Numbered from the stretch's first letter, positions 27,621 through 36,926 are shown. The stretch: DNA of 64,000 bases from CAMPKL01 sp963805925 (GCA_963805925.1 CAWDWB010000001.1:62001-126000); one strand, 5' to 3'. Numbers and translations: made by a program. Notes: generated from the sequence alone by a model not told the origin.

Positions 27621-27656
27621 GCTGCGCGCTGAGTGCGTTAGTATGGGCTGCCGGCG

Positions 27657-27881
27657 ATGAGCGTAGCCTCCAAGATTCGATGTGCCGTCGCAGGGGTCCA
27701 GGAGACCTGCGAGTCCTGCGGCGGCAAATTCCAGTGCGGCCCCATGTGGAACTGCTGGTGCTTTCACGAGAAGGTCCCCAAGGCCGCTCTCGAAACCATC
27801 AAGCAAGGCCACGCCCATTGCCTCTGCCCCGACTGCTTACGCAAGGCTAGTGCAGCAGCGCCAAAGGGCAGTCACGCTTGA
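27657..27881 (+). CDS. Cysteine-rich CWC family protein
   Basis: A 74-residue protein with nine Cys. The core motif ETCESCGGKFQCG, MWNCWCFHEKVP and a closing CLCPDCLRK match the Cys-rich CWC family, presumed small zinc-binding proteins of unknown function. It is 36 bp after the GMC gene on the same strand. No good ribosome site precedes the ATG, so it may be translated by coupling or from a nearby alternative start. Confidence 0.75.
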   Translation: MSVASKIRCAVAGVQETCESCGGKFQCGPMWNCWCFHEKVPKAALETIKQGHAHCLCPDCLRKASAAAPKGSHA

Positions 27882-27999
27882 CTCTCCGCCCACCCGAAAT
27901 CCGTCGTGACCCAGGGATCCAGCGCACCAGAGCCACAGACGTGAGTCCGTGGTTGCCTGTACAGGACGAATTGCTTGACACGGGGTGGTATACCTAAAA

Positions 28000-28038
28000 A
28001 CAGAAGAGCCCCAAGCCAGGTCAGGCACGACTTGGGGC
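28000..28038 (-). terminator. Rho-independent terminator for the amidohydrolase transcript
   Basis: On the reverse strand GCCCCAAG (28038-28031) pairs with CTTGGGGC (28015-28008), followed by TCTTCTGTTTTT. A GC stem plus a T-rich tail is the classical arrangement. The only reverse gene reading toward it is the amidohydrolase. Confidence 0.6.
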
Positions 28039-28173
28039 GTCCCGTGCACGGGGACAAGAGTCTGAGGCGCGCAGTCGAAGCCAAACGAGCTGCAGCGGTG
28101 ATGGGGAGAACAGTCCCTGGACCGGTCCAATACTACTCCGATGCCTCGCTTAGTAGGGTGTCGCAACTTACGC

Positions 28174-28207
28174 TCCAAAGGGCTCCTGTTTCCAGGGGCC
28201 CTTTGGA
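28174..28207. repeat. 15-bp near-perfect hairpin
   Basis: Left arm TCCAAAGGGCTCCTG and right arm CAGGGGCCCTTTGGA pair over 15 positions with one T-G wobble and a TTTC loop. It lies 10 bp past the frameshifted stop of the amidohydrolase and about 70 bp past its expected stop, in convergent intergenic space. No T-tract on either side, so it may be a bidirectional structural terminator or a mobile palindromic element. I saw no second copy in the window. Confidence 0.5.
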
Positions 28208-28216
28208 CGTAGGCCT

Positions 28217-29887
28217 TCAATTTCGTTCCTTCGCCGATTCCGGCGCCCCTCGTGTCTTCGCCAGGGCGAAGAACCCTAAAGAGAACCGTAGACGATTTCT
28301 CCGCCGATGATCGTCAGAACACTCTCCGTCGAGGGGAGATTCTCCGGTGGGTACGCCGAAGATGTCTTGCGAAAGCACGGCAATGTCGGCAAGCATTCCC
28401 GGCTCCAGACGCCCTCTCTCTTTCTCGGCGAATGCTGCATACGCTGACCCCTGCGTATAAGCATCGAGCGCTTGTTCGCGCGTCAACGCCTCCGACGGAT
28501 GAACCGGGTGAAGCGAGGCGAACAAGATGTTGAGGTAAGGATTGAAAGGCCCATCGGAGCCAAAAGCCAAGTGCACGCCTTGTTCGACGAGCGTGCGCAG
28601 CGGAAGGAACGGCGTGTCGGCGCCGTAGCGCGACGCAAACAGGTCGGGCATTGAAAAATGGGTCGGATTCTGAACGACGATCATGCCCAAGTCGCGCACG
28701 CGTGGGATCAGGTCGCCAACGACGCCGTCGCCGTGCTCGATGCGAACGCGTTTCTCCTTCCAATTAACGTTGCGGCGGCGCTCCATCGCCCGCAGTATTG
28801 CGTCGACCGTGAGATCTCCGCCGGCGTGCAGCAGCAGAGGGCGATTGTCCCGAACCGCCCCGTCGAGGATCCAGCCGATTCCCGACTCGGTGAAATTCAT
28901 TCGTCCGGAAAGTTCGGGGGCGTCGCGATAGTGTCCGCGCAGAGCGACTCCGTGCTCAATCGGAGTGCCATCCAGAATCCACTTCACGCCGTCGACTTGG
29001 ACTCGGCCAGACTGCTGTGCGCCGTACGGAACTGGTTCTGGTTCGGCGGGAATCGGCAGGGGAATCGCCCGGACGCGAATCGGAGAGTCGATCTGAAGGC
29101 GCAGCCTCACATAACGGTCGATCGCCATGAACGGCATGTCGTCGAGCGAGGTGATCCCGAAGCGCAACATCGCTTGCGAGGTCGCGCGCAGGCTCTCTTG
29201 GATCGCCTCGTCAGGAGTTAGACGAGCAAGTCGCCGGCGGAGTCCCCACTGGGCGTACTCCCAAGCTTTTCCATTGAGACGTTGCGAACCGGCTTCGCGC
29301 TCGAAACGTCCCCCAGGCGGATCGGGCTCGGTCTCGCTGACGCCCAAAGCCTTCATGGCGGCCGTATTGAACAGATCTCCGTGGCCGTAATAGCTGGTGA
29401 GATAGACGGGATGCCGAGGAGAGATGCGATCGAGTGCGGCACGGTCGATGTCAGGCGAGAGGATGACGGTTGGACCCACGGAACCAAGTACCCACGTGCC
29501 CGGTTCGGCGTCCTGAACGGCGCCCTCGATCGCTGCCTGAGCCTGCTCCCAACTCGGGTCGAGACCGTCGAACGAGAGCTGGCGGCCGCCGACAGGAGCC
29601 ATCAGGCTGTGAAAGTGTGCGTCGTAAATCCCTGGAATGACGGAGTGGCCGCCGAGGTCGATTCTCCGCGTCTGGGCGTCGGCTAGAGCCGCAATCTCCG
29701 CGGAGGTCCCTACGGCGAGAATCCGATCTCCGCGCACGGCGACGGCCTCTGCCTGCGGGCGTGCAGAGTCGCCGGTGTAGACCTTGCCGCCGAGCAAGAC
29801 GATGTTCGGCGCGTCAGACTGGGCCTGAAGCGTTAGAACGGCGGCAGCTACCGCTAGTACGGAAATGCCTAGGGACTTAGCTTTCAT
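28217..29887 (-). CDS. YtcJ-like amidohydrolase, exported, C-terminus frameshifted
   Basis: A metal-dependent hydrolase of the amidohydrolase_3/YtcJ group. ATG 29887 gives a signal peptide MKAKSLGISVLAVAAAVLTLQAQ. The HxH metal motif is in IYDAHFHSLMAP. Later ligands appear in LLLHAGGDLTVDAI, RIEHGDGVV and LAFGSDGPFNP (the Asp). Near the end the frame changes: after DIFGVPTGE the expected PSTESVLTIIGGEIVYGSL and a stop at 28278-28276 are in another frame. An extra base in the G4 run at 28333-28336 explains it, and the present frame reads on to 28217 with unrelated Arg-rich sequence. The catalytic part is intact. Substrate unknown. Confidence 0.82.
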   Translation of the reverse strand: MKAKSLGISVLAVAAAVLTLQAQSDAPNIVLLGGKVYTGDSARPQAEAVAVRGDRILAVGTSAEIAALADAQTRRIDLGGHSVIPGIYDAHFHSLMAPVGGRQLSFDGLDPSWEQAQAAIEGAVQDAEPGTWVLGSVGPTVILSPDIDRAALDRISPRHPVYLTSYYGHGDLFNTAAMKALGVSETEPDPPGGRFEREAGSQRLNGKAWEYAQWGLRRRLARLTPDEAIQESLRATSQAMLRFGITSLDDMPFMAIDRYVRLRLQIDSPIRVRAIPLPIPAEPEPVPYGAQQSGRVQVDGVKWILDGTPIEHGVALRGHYRDAPELSGRMNFTESGIGWILDGAVRDNRPLLLHAGGDLTVDAILRAMERRRNVNWKEKRVRIEHGDGVVGDLIPRVRDLGMIVVQNPTHFSMPDLFASRYGADTPFLPLRTLVEQGVHLAFGSDGPFNPYLNILFASLHPVHPSEALTREQALDAYTQGSAYAAFAEKERGRLEPGMLADIAVLSQDIFGVPTGESPLDGECSDDHRRRNRLRFSLGFFALAKTRGAPESAKERN

Positions 29888-29954
29888 TGGGGGCAGCGTA
29901 ACAACGCCGCGGCGACGGCACTGTCGCGAGATTGCTGCCGCTAACGCTCGCTTG

Positions 29955-30872
29955 CTAGGAACTCGCGTGCCGATAAGCCGTGGGCGTGACTCCCACATGC
30001 CGCCGGAACAGTTGAGAGAAATGGCTTGCGCTCTGGTAGCCGACGTCGACGGCAATATCGAACACGGACGCTTCGGTTTCGCGCAGTTGCCGCTTCGCTT
30101 CTTCAACCCTTATTCTGGCGACAAACTCGAAGGGCGCGAGACCTGTCGCTTGCCGGAATGCGCGGCAGAAATGAAATTCGGATAGCCCGGCGGCAGCGGC
30201 TAAGTCCCCGAGACGCAAGTCCTCGCTGAGACGGGAGCGAACCAGTTCCTCGACGCGCCGGAGCGACGGTCTTGACAGGCCTCCGCGATGCAGCTGCCGA
30301 CCGGTTTGATTGCCGGAGCTGTAGCCTCGAACGAGTTGGACGCCCGCCGTCAGCAACAGTTGCTCCGCGTAGAGCGACCCGTGTGGGAAGCCTTCGGCGA
30401 GTTCGCGTCCGAGGGTGTGGGCCAGCTGTTCGAGCAGCGCGTCGCGCGTGTGGTAGCGATCATTGAACCCGATGGAACCGTAGTCGAGATCCAGAGAGCG
30501 AGCTGCGGCCTCCACGGTGTCGCAGTTGACGAACATCGCGATCGCCCGATGCGGAGCATCCCACTGCACCGAATGATAGATGCCGTCGCGCCAGTTATTG
30601 CCGACTAACAAGTCTCCGGGCTCGACTCGCCGATCGTAGAGGAGGGGGCCATTCACCTCGCGCTCGACGACATGGGCGACGCCGTCGGCTATGAGCACAA
30701 CGCCATGGGCGCCCGGCCCCGTCGACAACAGGATCGGGGCCGTTCCCGCTGGCTGCGTGAAGGAGAAGACCGTGCCGCCGGCGAGGCCTACCGGCACGCT
30801 GGATGCGGTCGGCCCGTCCGGGAACGTCTCCGCCCAATCGACCTTGTCCTGCGCCTGAACGGATGCTCTCAT
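29955..30872 (-). CDS. AraC-family transcriptional regulator
   Basis: A 305-residue DNA-binding regulator. Residues about 1-150 look like a cupin-type sensor (ILLSTGPGAHGVVLIADGVAH, VEPGDLLVGNNWRDG). The C-terminal 100 residues hold the two helix-turn-helix units of AraC/XylS: DLRLGDLAAAAGLSEFHFCRAFRQ and the family signature VFDIAVDVGYQSASHFSQLFRRHVGVTPTAYR. It lies 67 bp upstream of the amidohydrolase on the same strand, so it may control that gene and itself; the effector cannot be inferred. The 51-bp gap to the sulfatase (also reverse) puts all three in one direction. Confidence 0.9.
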   Translation of the reverse strand: MRASVQAQDKVDWAETFPDGPTASSVPVGLAGGTVFSFTQPAGTAPILLSTGPGAHGVVLIADGVAHVVEREVNGPLLYDRRVEPGDLLVGNNWRDGIYHSVQWDAPHRAIAMFVNCDTVEAAARSLDLDYGSIGFNDRYHTRDALLEQLAHTLGRELAEGFPHGSLYAEQLLLTAGVQLVRGYSSGNQTGRQLHRGGLSRPSLRRVEELVRSRLSEDLRLGDLAAAAGLSEFHFCRAFRQATGLAPFEFVARIRVEEAKRQLRETEASVFDIAVDVGYQSASHFSQLFRRHVGVTPTAYRHASS

Positions 30873-30923
30873 GGCGAAGAGCCTACCACCGCCGCTGGCG
30901 CCAAGCCAAGAGGCGCCGCTCGT

Positions 30924-32361
30924 CTACAACTTCGGCTTCGTTTTGGCCAACGCGACCTTCTCGTTGAGCAGCTTCTTCATCTCCGCGACGATCTTCTGCG
31001 CGTGCGGCGCCAGCCCAAGGTTGACGAACTCTTTCGGGTCGTTCCAGTGATCGTAAAGCTCAACCCCGAGTTTGCCGTCCTCGCCCCACTCGGTATAGCG
31101 CCAACGCTCCGTGCGCACCGAATAGCCGACTGCCCGCGGCCGCAACGGCGGCCTGTTGACACGGTCGTTCGTATCGAACGTCGTCAACGCGGCGTCGCGC
31201 ACCTTCGCCGTTGGGTCCGCGAGTACAGGCACGAGGCTCTTGCCGACTAAGTACCTCGGCGCAGGCAGTCCTGCGAGGTCAGCCAGGGTCGGGTAGATGT
31301 CGACCAACTCGGCAAGCGACTTTGTCGGCAGCCCGGCCGTCTTGCGGTGTTTCGGAGAGGCGATCATCAACGGCACGCGCGCCGAGTTCTCAAACAACGT
31401 CGTCTTCTGCCACAGTTGATGCTCGCCCATGTGATAGCCGTGGTCCGACCAGAAAACGATGATCGTCTTGTCGGTCAGCCCCATCTCCGCGACCGCATCC
31501 AAGACGCGCCCCAACTGCGCGTCCATGAACGAGATTGACGCCCAATACGCTTGCATCGCCTCGCGCTTCTTCTCGTTGCTCAAATAAAGCTGATACGGAC
31601 GATCCACCCACGCCGAATACGGTATGTCAACGAGATCATTCGGCGGCTCTACCGGCAAGCCGCACCATCTGCAACGGATACATCTCGAAGTATTTGCGCG
31701 GGGCCACATACGGTGTGTGCGGACGGTAGAAGCCCATTGCCACAAAGAACGGCTTATCCTTGTGGTCGGCCATCAACTGAATCGCCGCGTTCGCGCCGAT
31801 GCCGTCCGTCTGCTCCTCGTCGGTTCCGTCCTGGGCCATCCAGCTCAGCGTGCCGCCTAGGCCGTGGTTGACCGGGTCGATCGAATAGATCTGGTCTTCC
31901 TCGATCTTGTCGCGGCCGCGCGGATTGACCACCTCATCCCACGACGCCGGATCGTCCATGCCGCTCGTTCCGATCTGCACGGGCACGCCATAGTGAAAGA
32001 TCTTGCCCACCCGAGCCGCGAAGTACCCCGCATCGCGGAACATCTGCGGCAGGGTCTTGACGCCTGGAAGGTTGTCGCGAAAGTTCTTAGCGTTGTCGCG
32101 AACCCCGGTCTGATCCGGATAGAGTCCGGTCATCAGCGACGCCCGGCTCGGGTTGCAAACCGGATAGTTGCAGTAGGCCTGATCGAACTGGATGCCCATC
32201 CGCGCCAGCCGGTCCAAGTTCGGCGTCTTCACCAGCGGGTGTCCGTACGTGCCGATATCGTTGTTCAGATCATCGGCGGCGATGAACAGGACGTTCAGCT
32301 TCTCTTGGGCCATGCCAACGCCGACCAGGCAACCAAGCAGCAGAATCAAAAAGCGCAACAT
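30924..32361 (-). CDS. Exported sulfatase, iduronate-2-sulfatase-like, frameshifted
   Basis: A type I sulfatase using formylglycine. ATG 32361 gives the signal peptide MLRFLILLLGCLVGVGMAQ. The metal-binding FIAADDLNNDIG is followed by the Cys-type maturation motif CNPSRASLMTG (Cys69, C-x-P-S-R), KIFHYG and FYRPHTPYVAPRKYFEMYP. The frame breaks near 31660: QMVRL should join LPVEPPNDLVDIP, which is open in the next frame and continues with FWSDHGYHMGEHQLWQKTTLFE to LAKTKPKL. Repaired length, about 478 residues, is normal for iduronate sulfatase-like enzymes. A formylglycine-generating enzyme is not in the window. Likely acts on sulfated polysaccharide in the periplasm. Confidence 0.85.
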
Positions 32362-32440
32362 GCCGAAGACGTTAGCAGAATCATTCCCCCTACCTCCAGA
32401 TCTTCGCCCGTACGCCCTACCGCGACGTAACAACGCAACG

Positions 32441-32465
32441 ACGGTCCGCTCTTCGAGCGGACCGT
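32441..32465 (-). terminator. Hairpin after the tolC-like gene
   Basis: A perfect 11-bp stem ACGGTCCGCTC-TTC-GAGCGGACCGT, located 40 bp past the stop of the TolC-family gene and before the sulfatase start. On the reverse strand it is followed by CGTTGCGTTGTT, a modest T content. Probably ends the export operon. Confidence 0.5.
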
Positions 32466-32503
32466 TTCTATTGTCGGCGGCGTCTACACGAGGGCTCCCT
32501 GTC

Positions 32504-33880
32504 TCACCAGCTAGTTGCAACCGTTCGATAGACAGCGATGGACTTATGGCAGTCGGCTATCGCCGAGACCACCTTCAGACGGGCGCCTGCGGCAGACAGC
32601 TCACGCAGATTGACGACAAACAACGTAGAGTCGCCAAGCCCGAATCGCTCTCTCTCCGCATCCGCTAGCTGCCGGGCGACCGCCATTTCCGCTTGGGCCA
32701 ACTCCAAACGTTCGAACGCAGCATCAAGCGTGGCCAAAGCGCTACGAACTTCGACCTGAATACGATCTCGAACGAACCGCAGCTCTTGCTCGAGTTGCCC
32801 CAGTTTGGCCCGGCCTATCGCGGCTTCTCCCTTCGCCTTCCGCCTTTGGAAGGGAGTCTTTATCGTGAGTTCCGCCACAAACTCGTCGCCCCGCTTGGTG
32901 ATCGACCCCATGCCGTCGTCACGGCCATATCGCGCGGTCACGTCGACTTCGGGCAGCAAGCGATTACGCGCCAACCGCAGTCCTGCGTTGGCCTGCTGCA
33001 TTTCGACGAGCGTGCTTGCCGCCTCCGGCCGGCGGATGAGCGCCTGCGCCAGGTCCGCTTCGCGTCGATCCTCCGGAATCATTTTCGGCGCCGGAAATTC
33101 CGGCACCCACTCTCTCTGCGCAACTTTCGGCTGCCCCCCATCATCGCGATAGAAGAGCGAGAGCTCCAACTGCGCAGCTCGGAAGTCCCTCTCTGCAGCA
33201 ACTACAGCGGATCGACGCTCCAGCACAGCCCGTTGGTTGTCGACTACCTCGATCGCTGCAATCTCTCCGGCATCCGCCGATTCTTGGATCTGGTCATTGC
33301 GCTCTTCTGCAATTTTCAGCAGATCTTCCGCAATAGCTAGCTTGTGCCCGGCCGAGACCCAATCCCAGTAGGACTTGCTCGCCGCTTCCAACAACTTGAG
33401 CCTTCGTTTTTCGATGGATGCATCCGCCAGTTCAATCGATAGCCTGGCGAGCAGAAGCTGAGTTCTTTGTTCATCCGTCTCGCGATTGCGAAATAGCGGA
33501 AGCCGTAAGCCCGCACTCCATTCGCCCCTCGACAGCGTCAAAAGGTCCTGTTCCCAGGGACCGAAGTTACCCTGGCCGCGCTTGTAGCCGGCAAAGACTT
33601 CGGCGCCCAATTCTCGCAGCGGCTGGGTGATCTCAGCGCCGTTGACGCGGTTCCTGTAGTAGCCAAACTGGTTCGACTGCGATTTTGCCGATAGCTTCGT
33701 ATCAAAAGCCCCTTCAGCCGATAGGGCCTTGCCCTCCGCCATCGCTCGCTCTTGTATCGTCGCCAACAGCAGCGGGAACGAAGTTTCGGCGGAGCGCAGC
33801 ACTTCCTCAAGCGACAACGTGGCAGCTGCCGCCGGCAGCGCGGAAATTGCCAGCAAAGCCGCGACGACAAAGCCCCGCAT
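32504..33880 (-). CDS. TolC-family outer-membrane efflux protein
   Basis: A 458-residue exported channel protein. ATG 33880 shares its A with the TAA stop of the HlyD-like gene and has GGAGG ten bases upstream. The signal peptide is MRGFVVAALLAISALPAAAA, then LSLEEVLRSAETSFPLLL, the typical first helix of the family. Two long helical repeats follow, with alternating heptads (SIELADASIEKRRLKLLEAA; LRLARNRLLPEVDVTARYG; IQVEVRSALATLDAAFERLELAQ). It would form the outer-membrane exit duct for the ABC/HlyD pair encoded upstream in the same operon. Confidence 0.88.
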   Translation of the reverse strand: MRGFVVAALLAISALPAAAATLSLEEVLRSAETSFPLLLATIQERAMAEGKALSAEGAFDTKLSAKSQSNQFGYYRNRVNGAEITQPLRELGAEVFAGYKRGQGNFGPWEQDLLTLSRGEWSAGLRLPLFRNRETDEQRTQLLLARLSIELADASIEKRRLKLLEAASKSYWDWVSAGHKLAIAEDLLKIAEERNDQIQESADAGEIAAIEVVDNQRAVLERRSAVVAAERDFRAAQLELSLFYRDDGGQPKVAQREWVPEFPAPKMIPEDRREADLAQALIRRPEAASTLVEMQQANAGLRLARNRLLPEVDVTARYGRDDGMGSITKRGDEFVAELTIKTPFQRRKAKGEAAIGRAKLGQLEQELRFVRDRIQVEVRSALATLDAAFERLELAQAEMAVARQLADAERERFGLGDSTLFVVNLRELSAAGARLKVVSAIADCHKSIAVYRTVATSW

Positions 33881-35196
33881 TAGCTCTTGGCCTCCTTGCC
33901 GCCGGTGTCCGCGGTCGCTGGCGCAGTCGTCGCAGGCGGAAAGCCGTTGAACTGTCGCCATAGTTCAAACCCCAAGGAGACCTCATCGAGCAAGATCCAT
34001 CCGTTGGCGCGCACGCCCTGGCGCAAGTAGCGTTGCTCCGGCCACGCCGCGTCTTCAGAATCAGCCTGGACCAGCGCACGGAACTGCCCGCGCCCATTGT
34101 CGGAAGCATCCACCAACAAAACTTCGCCGCCGAATGTTCCCACGGCAACGGAAGGCCAGCCGGCAAATTGCAGCGCGGGCCAACCTTCAAACTGGAGTCG
34201 CACCTTGCGCCCCGGCGAGACCAGCGGCGCATCATTGCCATCCACCCACAATTCGACAACGTTATTCCGCGAATGCGGAACGATCTCAACCAACATGTCG
34301 CCGGCCTTGACCATCTCACCGCCCTGCCGCGCGATCACTCGCAAGATCGTTCCGTCCGCGGGCGAACGCACCACCTGCGTAGCCTGTCTTGCCAGTCGCA
34401 CGTCGACCTTGGTTAGTTCAGCGACCGTTTTCTGCACATCCGACAGCGCCGACTCCAGTGACGCCCTTGCGTCTTCGATCTTGGCCTGGTTGTCGGCCTC
34501 GATCTTCTCTCGCTCCGCCAACAGCGCAAGCCGGTTGTTGCGCTCCGCATTCAGGTCCGCGCGCGCCTTGTTCGCCGATGCAACCGCCTGGTTGTGCTGC
34601 AAGACCGCAACTTCGTAATTGCGTCGCGAAGACAAACCGCGCTCGTTCAAACGCTGCTGTCGGTCGAGGTTGAGTTTCGCAGTCTGCTCGGCCGCTGCGG
34701 CCGCCTCCAGCGCCCGTTCGGCAGCTTGAATTTTGTCGTCGGCCACATCAATCTTCGACATCGCAGCTTCAATAGCGCGGTCTCGAGTGAGTTCCAGCCG
34801 GCCGATCTTGTCCCGCACCGAGCCGGACTTTCGTTGCGCCGCTTCGCGCACTCCGACCGTCGCGTCCCGCTCCGCCTCCATGCGTTCGACAAGTGATGCG
34901 TCATTGTCTGAGATCACCAGCAGCACGTCGCCCTTGTTGACGCGAGCCCCTTCCATCACTGCCCACTCGACAATGCGTCCATCAATTGGCGCCTCGACGA
35001 ATTGACGGCGCTCGACCGGGTCGAACGCAACGATCTGACCCGACGCCGCCACGTTCTGCTGCCACGGCGTTACCGTGAGGCCGAGCACCGCCACGACCAA
35101 CATCAACGCCAACAGCCAGGCAAGCAGCCGTGCATTGCGGACCGATCCGACGTGTTCGAGCGCTTCGAAGCGCCCACTGAAGCCGTTCGTCTTCAT
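33880..35196 (-). CDS. HlyD-family membrane fusion protein
   Basis: A 438-residue periplasmic adaptor anchored by one N-terminal membrane segment (about 22-45, NARLLAWLLALMLVVAVLGLTV). After it come a beta-barrel/lipoyl half-motif (ASGQIVAFDPVERRQFVEAPIDGRIVEW), a long coiled-coil hairpin from about 100 to 265 rich in Glu/Ala/Arg, the second lipoyl half (VVRSPADGTILRVIARQGG) and a C-terminal beta domain with VEGWP-like QFEGWPALQFAGWPSVAVG. It links the inner-membrane ABC protein (4-bp overlap) to the TolC-like duct. Confidence 0.9.
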   Translation of the reverse strand: MKTNGFSGRFEALEHVGSVRNARLLAWLLALMLVVAVLGLTVTPWQQNVAASGQIVAFDPVERRQFVEAPIDGRIVEWAVMEGARVNKGDVLLVISDNDASLVERMEAERDATVGVREAAQRKSGSVRDKIGRLELTRDRAIEAAMSKIDVADDKIQAAERALEAAAAAEQTAKLNLDRQQRLNERGLSSRRNYEVAVLQHNQAVASANKARADLNAERNNRLALLAEREKIEADNQAKIEDARASLESALSDVQKTVAELTKVDVRLARQATQVVRSPADGTILRVIARQGGEMVKAGDMLVEIVPHSRNNVVELWVDGNDAPLVSPGRKVRLQFEGWPALQFAGWPSVAVGTFGGEVLLVDASDNGRGQFRALVQADSEDAAWPEQRYLRQGVRANGWILLDEVSLGFELWRQFNGFPPATTAPATADTGGKEAKS

Positions 35197-36926
35197 CGCC
35201 TCTCCTTCTCGGACGGTTCTGCGTCAACTCCAAGTCGTACGGTGCGCTGACAGCGAGCAAGCAGGTCTGGATCGCTGCTGATGCATACGAGGGTCCACGG
35301 CGCCGTGGACGAGAACAACGTCTTGCAGATTGCCTCGCGAATGACTGGGTCCGTGATACCGTCCAAGGCGCCGTCCACCACCAGCAGCGAAGGTCTGCCT
35401 GCGATTGCTCGTGCAACCATCAAGCAAATCGCTTGTGTCCGAGTGAGCGCAGCCGCGCCTCCGCGAAGACTGCTTTGCAGCCCTTCCGGCATGGTAAGCA
35501 CTTGTTCTAACAGCCCTGACGCCGCCAACGCATCCGTAACCTCTTGCGACCCTAATCCAGGTCGTCCGAGGGCGACGTTCTGCGCGACGCTGTCGGAGAT
35601 CACGTCCGGCCGACGCACCAGGGCTATGCTCTCGCGCAGAGCGGTCGGCGCGAGGTCACGTGTGTCCAGCCCGTTCAGCATCACCACCCCCGACGGCGGG
35701 CGCCGAAGGCCGCACAGTACGTCAGCGAGCATGGACTTGCCTGAGCCGTCCGGTCCCGTCACCCCTACATGGGCGCCGGACTCCAAGACCAAACTGACCG
35801 CATTCGTCTCGGCGGCTCCAGCGGCCAGATCGACGTTTCTTAGTTCCACCCTTGCCGGGCCTGTCATCCGAATAGGCTCTGTCTGCCCCCCTTCTTCGAG
35901 CGGCAGGTCGATTACGTTCCCCAATTTGTCCAGCGCAGCGAGCAGATCGTAGTAGGTCTCAAGCTTCTTGCCGAATTTCGAAAAGCCGCTGACTACCGTC
36001 GTCACGATCAGCTCTGCCGCCACCAGTTGTCCGAGCGTTAGCTGGCCGCGCATAACCAAGAATCCTCCAATGCCGAGAAGCAGTGCGCTCGCGACCGCCT
36101 GCAACGCCAAGGAGCCGACCACTTGCCTCATCACGACGCGAAAGTGCGCCTTGCGGAGATCCACATAGTCTCGCGCCAGTCCGTCGATCTTTCCCAGAGC
36201 ATAGGAGCGGCCTGATGCGGACTTGAACACCGGCACATGCGCTGCGATCTCTTCCAACCACGCTGCAATTGAGTATTTGGCCTTCGACTCCTTGATCGCG
36301 GTCGGAACGGCGCCCCGACCCAGAACAAAGAAGATCAAGGCCATAACCGCTAGCAAGAAGGCGTCAAACGCGAGCAACAGGGGGTGATACACAGCCAGCA
36401 GTAGAAGGCCCAAGACCGTCTGCATCGCCAGGGAAAGCCCGTCCATCAACAAGGCGGCGGCGCTCTTCTGCACCGTTACGACGTCGAAGAAACGATTCAC
36501 CAACTCCGGACCGTAGAGCCGGTCGAACGCCTCCGTCTTAACGCTCACTAACCTCTGAGCGAAATCCGTGGTCACACGCACGAAGATCCTTCTCTGGATG
36601 ATCTCGACCGTGAGTACGCGAAATGCGTTCATCACGGCTGAGAATCCCAGCGCCACTCCGACGAAAAAAGTCAAGATGACGAGCGGCTGCAGCAGAGATC
36701 CAAAGGCTATAAAGTTGACAACCGCCTGCACAGCGACCGGCACCACTAGCGTCATGAGCCCAATGCCGATCGAATAGATGACGACGACCCATAGATCGCT
36801 GCGTTCCAGTTGCAGCAGCGCTCGCAGTCGCGGCAGCGGATTGCCGTCGTAAGAAATGCCCTTCTCGGTCGGAGACCGCAGGGCGTCAAGCGAAGGGTGT
36901 TCGGCTGTATAGGCTTGCGTGTCCAT
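35193..36926 (-). CDS. ABC-type export permease/ATPase fusion with degenerate ATPase motifs
   Basis: A 577-residue half-transporter: an exporter-type transmembrane domain (about 40-330, with ERSDLWVVVIYSIGIGLMTL and FFDVVTVQKSAAALLMDG) fused to a nucleotide-binding domain. Walker A GPDGSGKS (391-398) is intact. The other motifs are not. The Q-loop reads VRRPDV (Gln to Arg), the signature reads LTRTQ (494-498) instead of LSGGQ, and Walker B SLLVVDG (513-519) has Gly in place of the catalytic Glu. The H-loop position reads ISSDPD. No C39 peptidase domain. It leads the operon with HlyD and TolC partners, so it should power or gate export, but normal ATP hydrolysis is doubtful. No substrate gene is recognised nearby. 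Confidence 0.85.
   Translation of the reverse strand: MDTQAYTAEHPSLDALRSPTEKGISYDGNPLPRLRALLQLERSDLWVVVIYSIGIGLMTLVVPVAVQAVVNFIAFGSLLQPLVILTFFVGVALGFSAVMNAFRVLTVEIIQRRIFVRVTTDFAQRLVSVKTEAFDRLYGPELVNRFFDVVTVQKSAAALLMDGLSLAMQTVLGLLLLAVYHPLLLAFDAFLLAVMALIFFVLGRGAVPTAIKESKAKYSIAAWLEEIAAHVPVFKSASGRSYALGKIDGLARDYVDLRKAHFRVVMRQVVGSLALQAVASALLLGIGGFLVMRGQLTLGQLVAAELIVTTVVSGFSKFGKKLETYYDLLAALDKLGNVIDLPLEEGGQTEPIRMTGPARVELRNVDLAAGAAETNAVSLVLESGAHVGVTGPDGSGKSMLADVLCGLRRPPSGVVMLNGLDTRDLAPTALRESIALVRRPDVISDSVAQNVALGRPGLGSQEVTDALAASGLLEQVLTMPEGLQSSLRGGAAALTRTQAICLMVARAIAGRPSLLVVDGALDGITDPVIREAICKTLFSSTAPWTLVCISSDPDLLARCQRTVRLGVDAEPSEKERR

Larger units (their letters stand above)
27882..28216. other. Structured intergenic region between convergent genes
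   Basis: About 335 bp between the CWC gene and the amidohydrolase with no convincing coding frame. It is rich in inverted repeats: GCCCCAAG/CTTGGGGC (28008-28038), the self-complementary 12-mer CCCGTGCACGGG near 28040-28051, and a 15-bp stem at 28174-28207. The first is a plausible reverse-strand terminator. The rest is unexplained and could be a non-coding RNA or a composite bidirectional terminator. Confidence 0.4.

Noticed and set aside
28174..28207. Attachment site or IS end
   Set aside because: No transposase, integrase or target duplication nearby and no second copy seen in the window.
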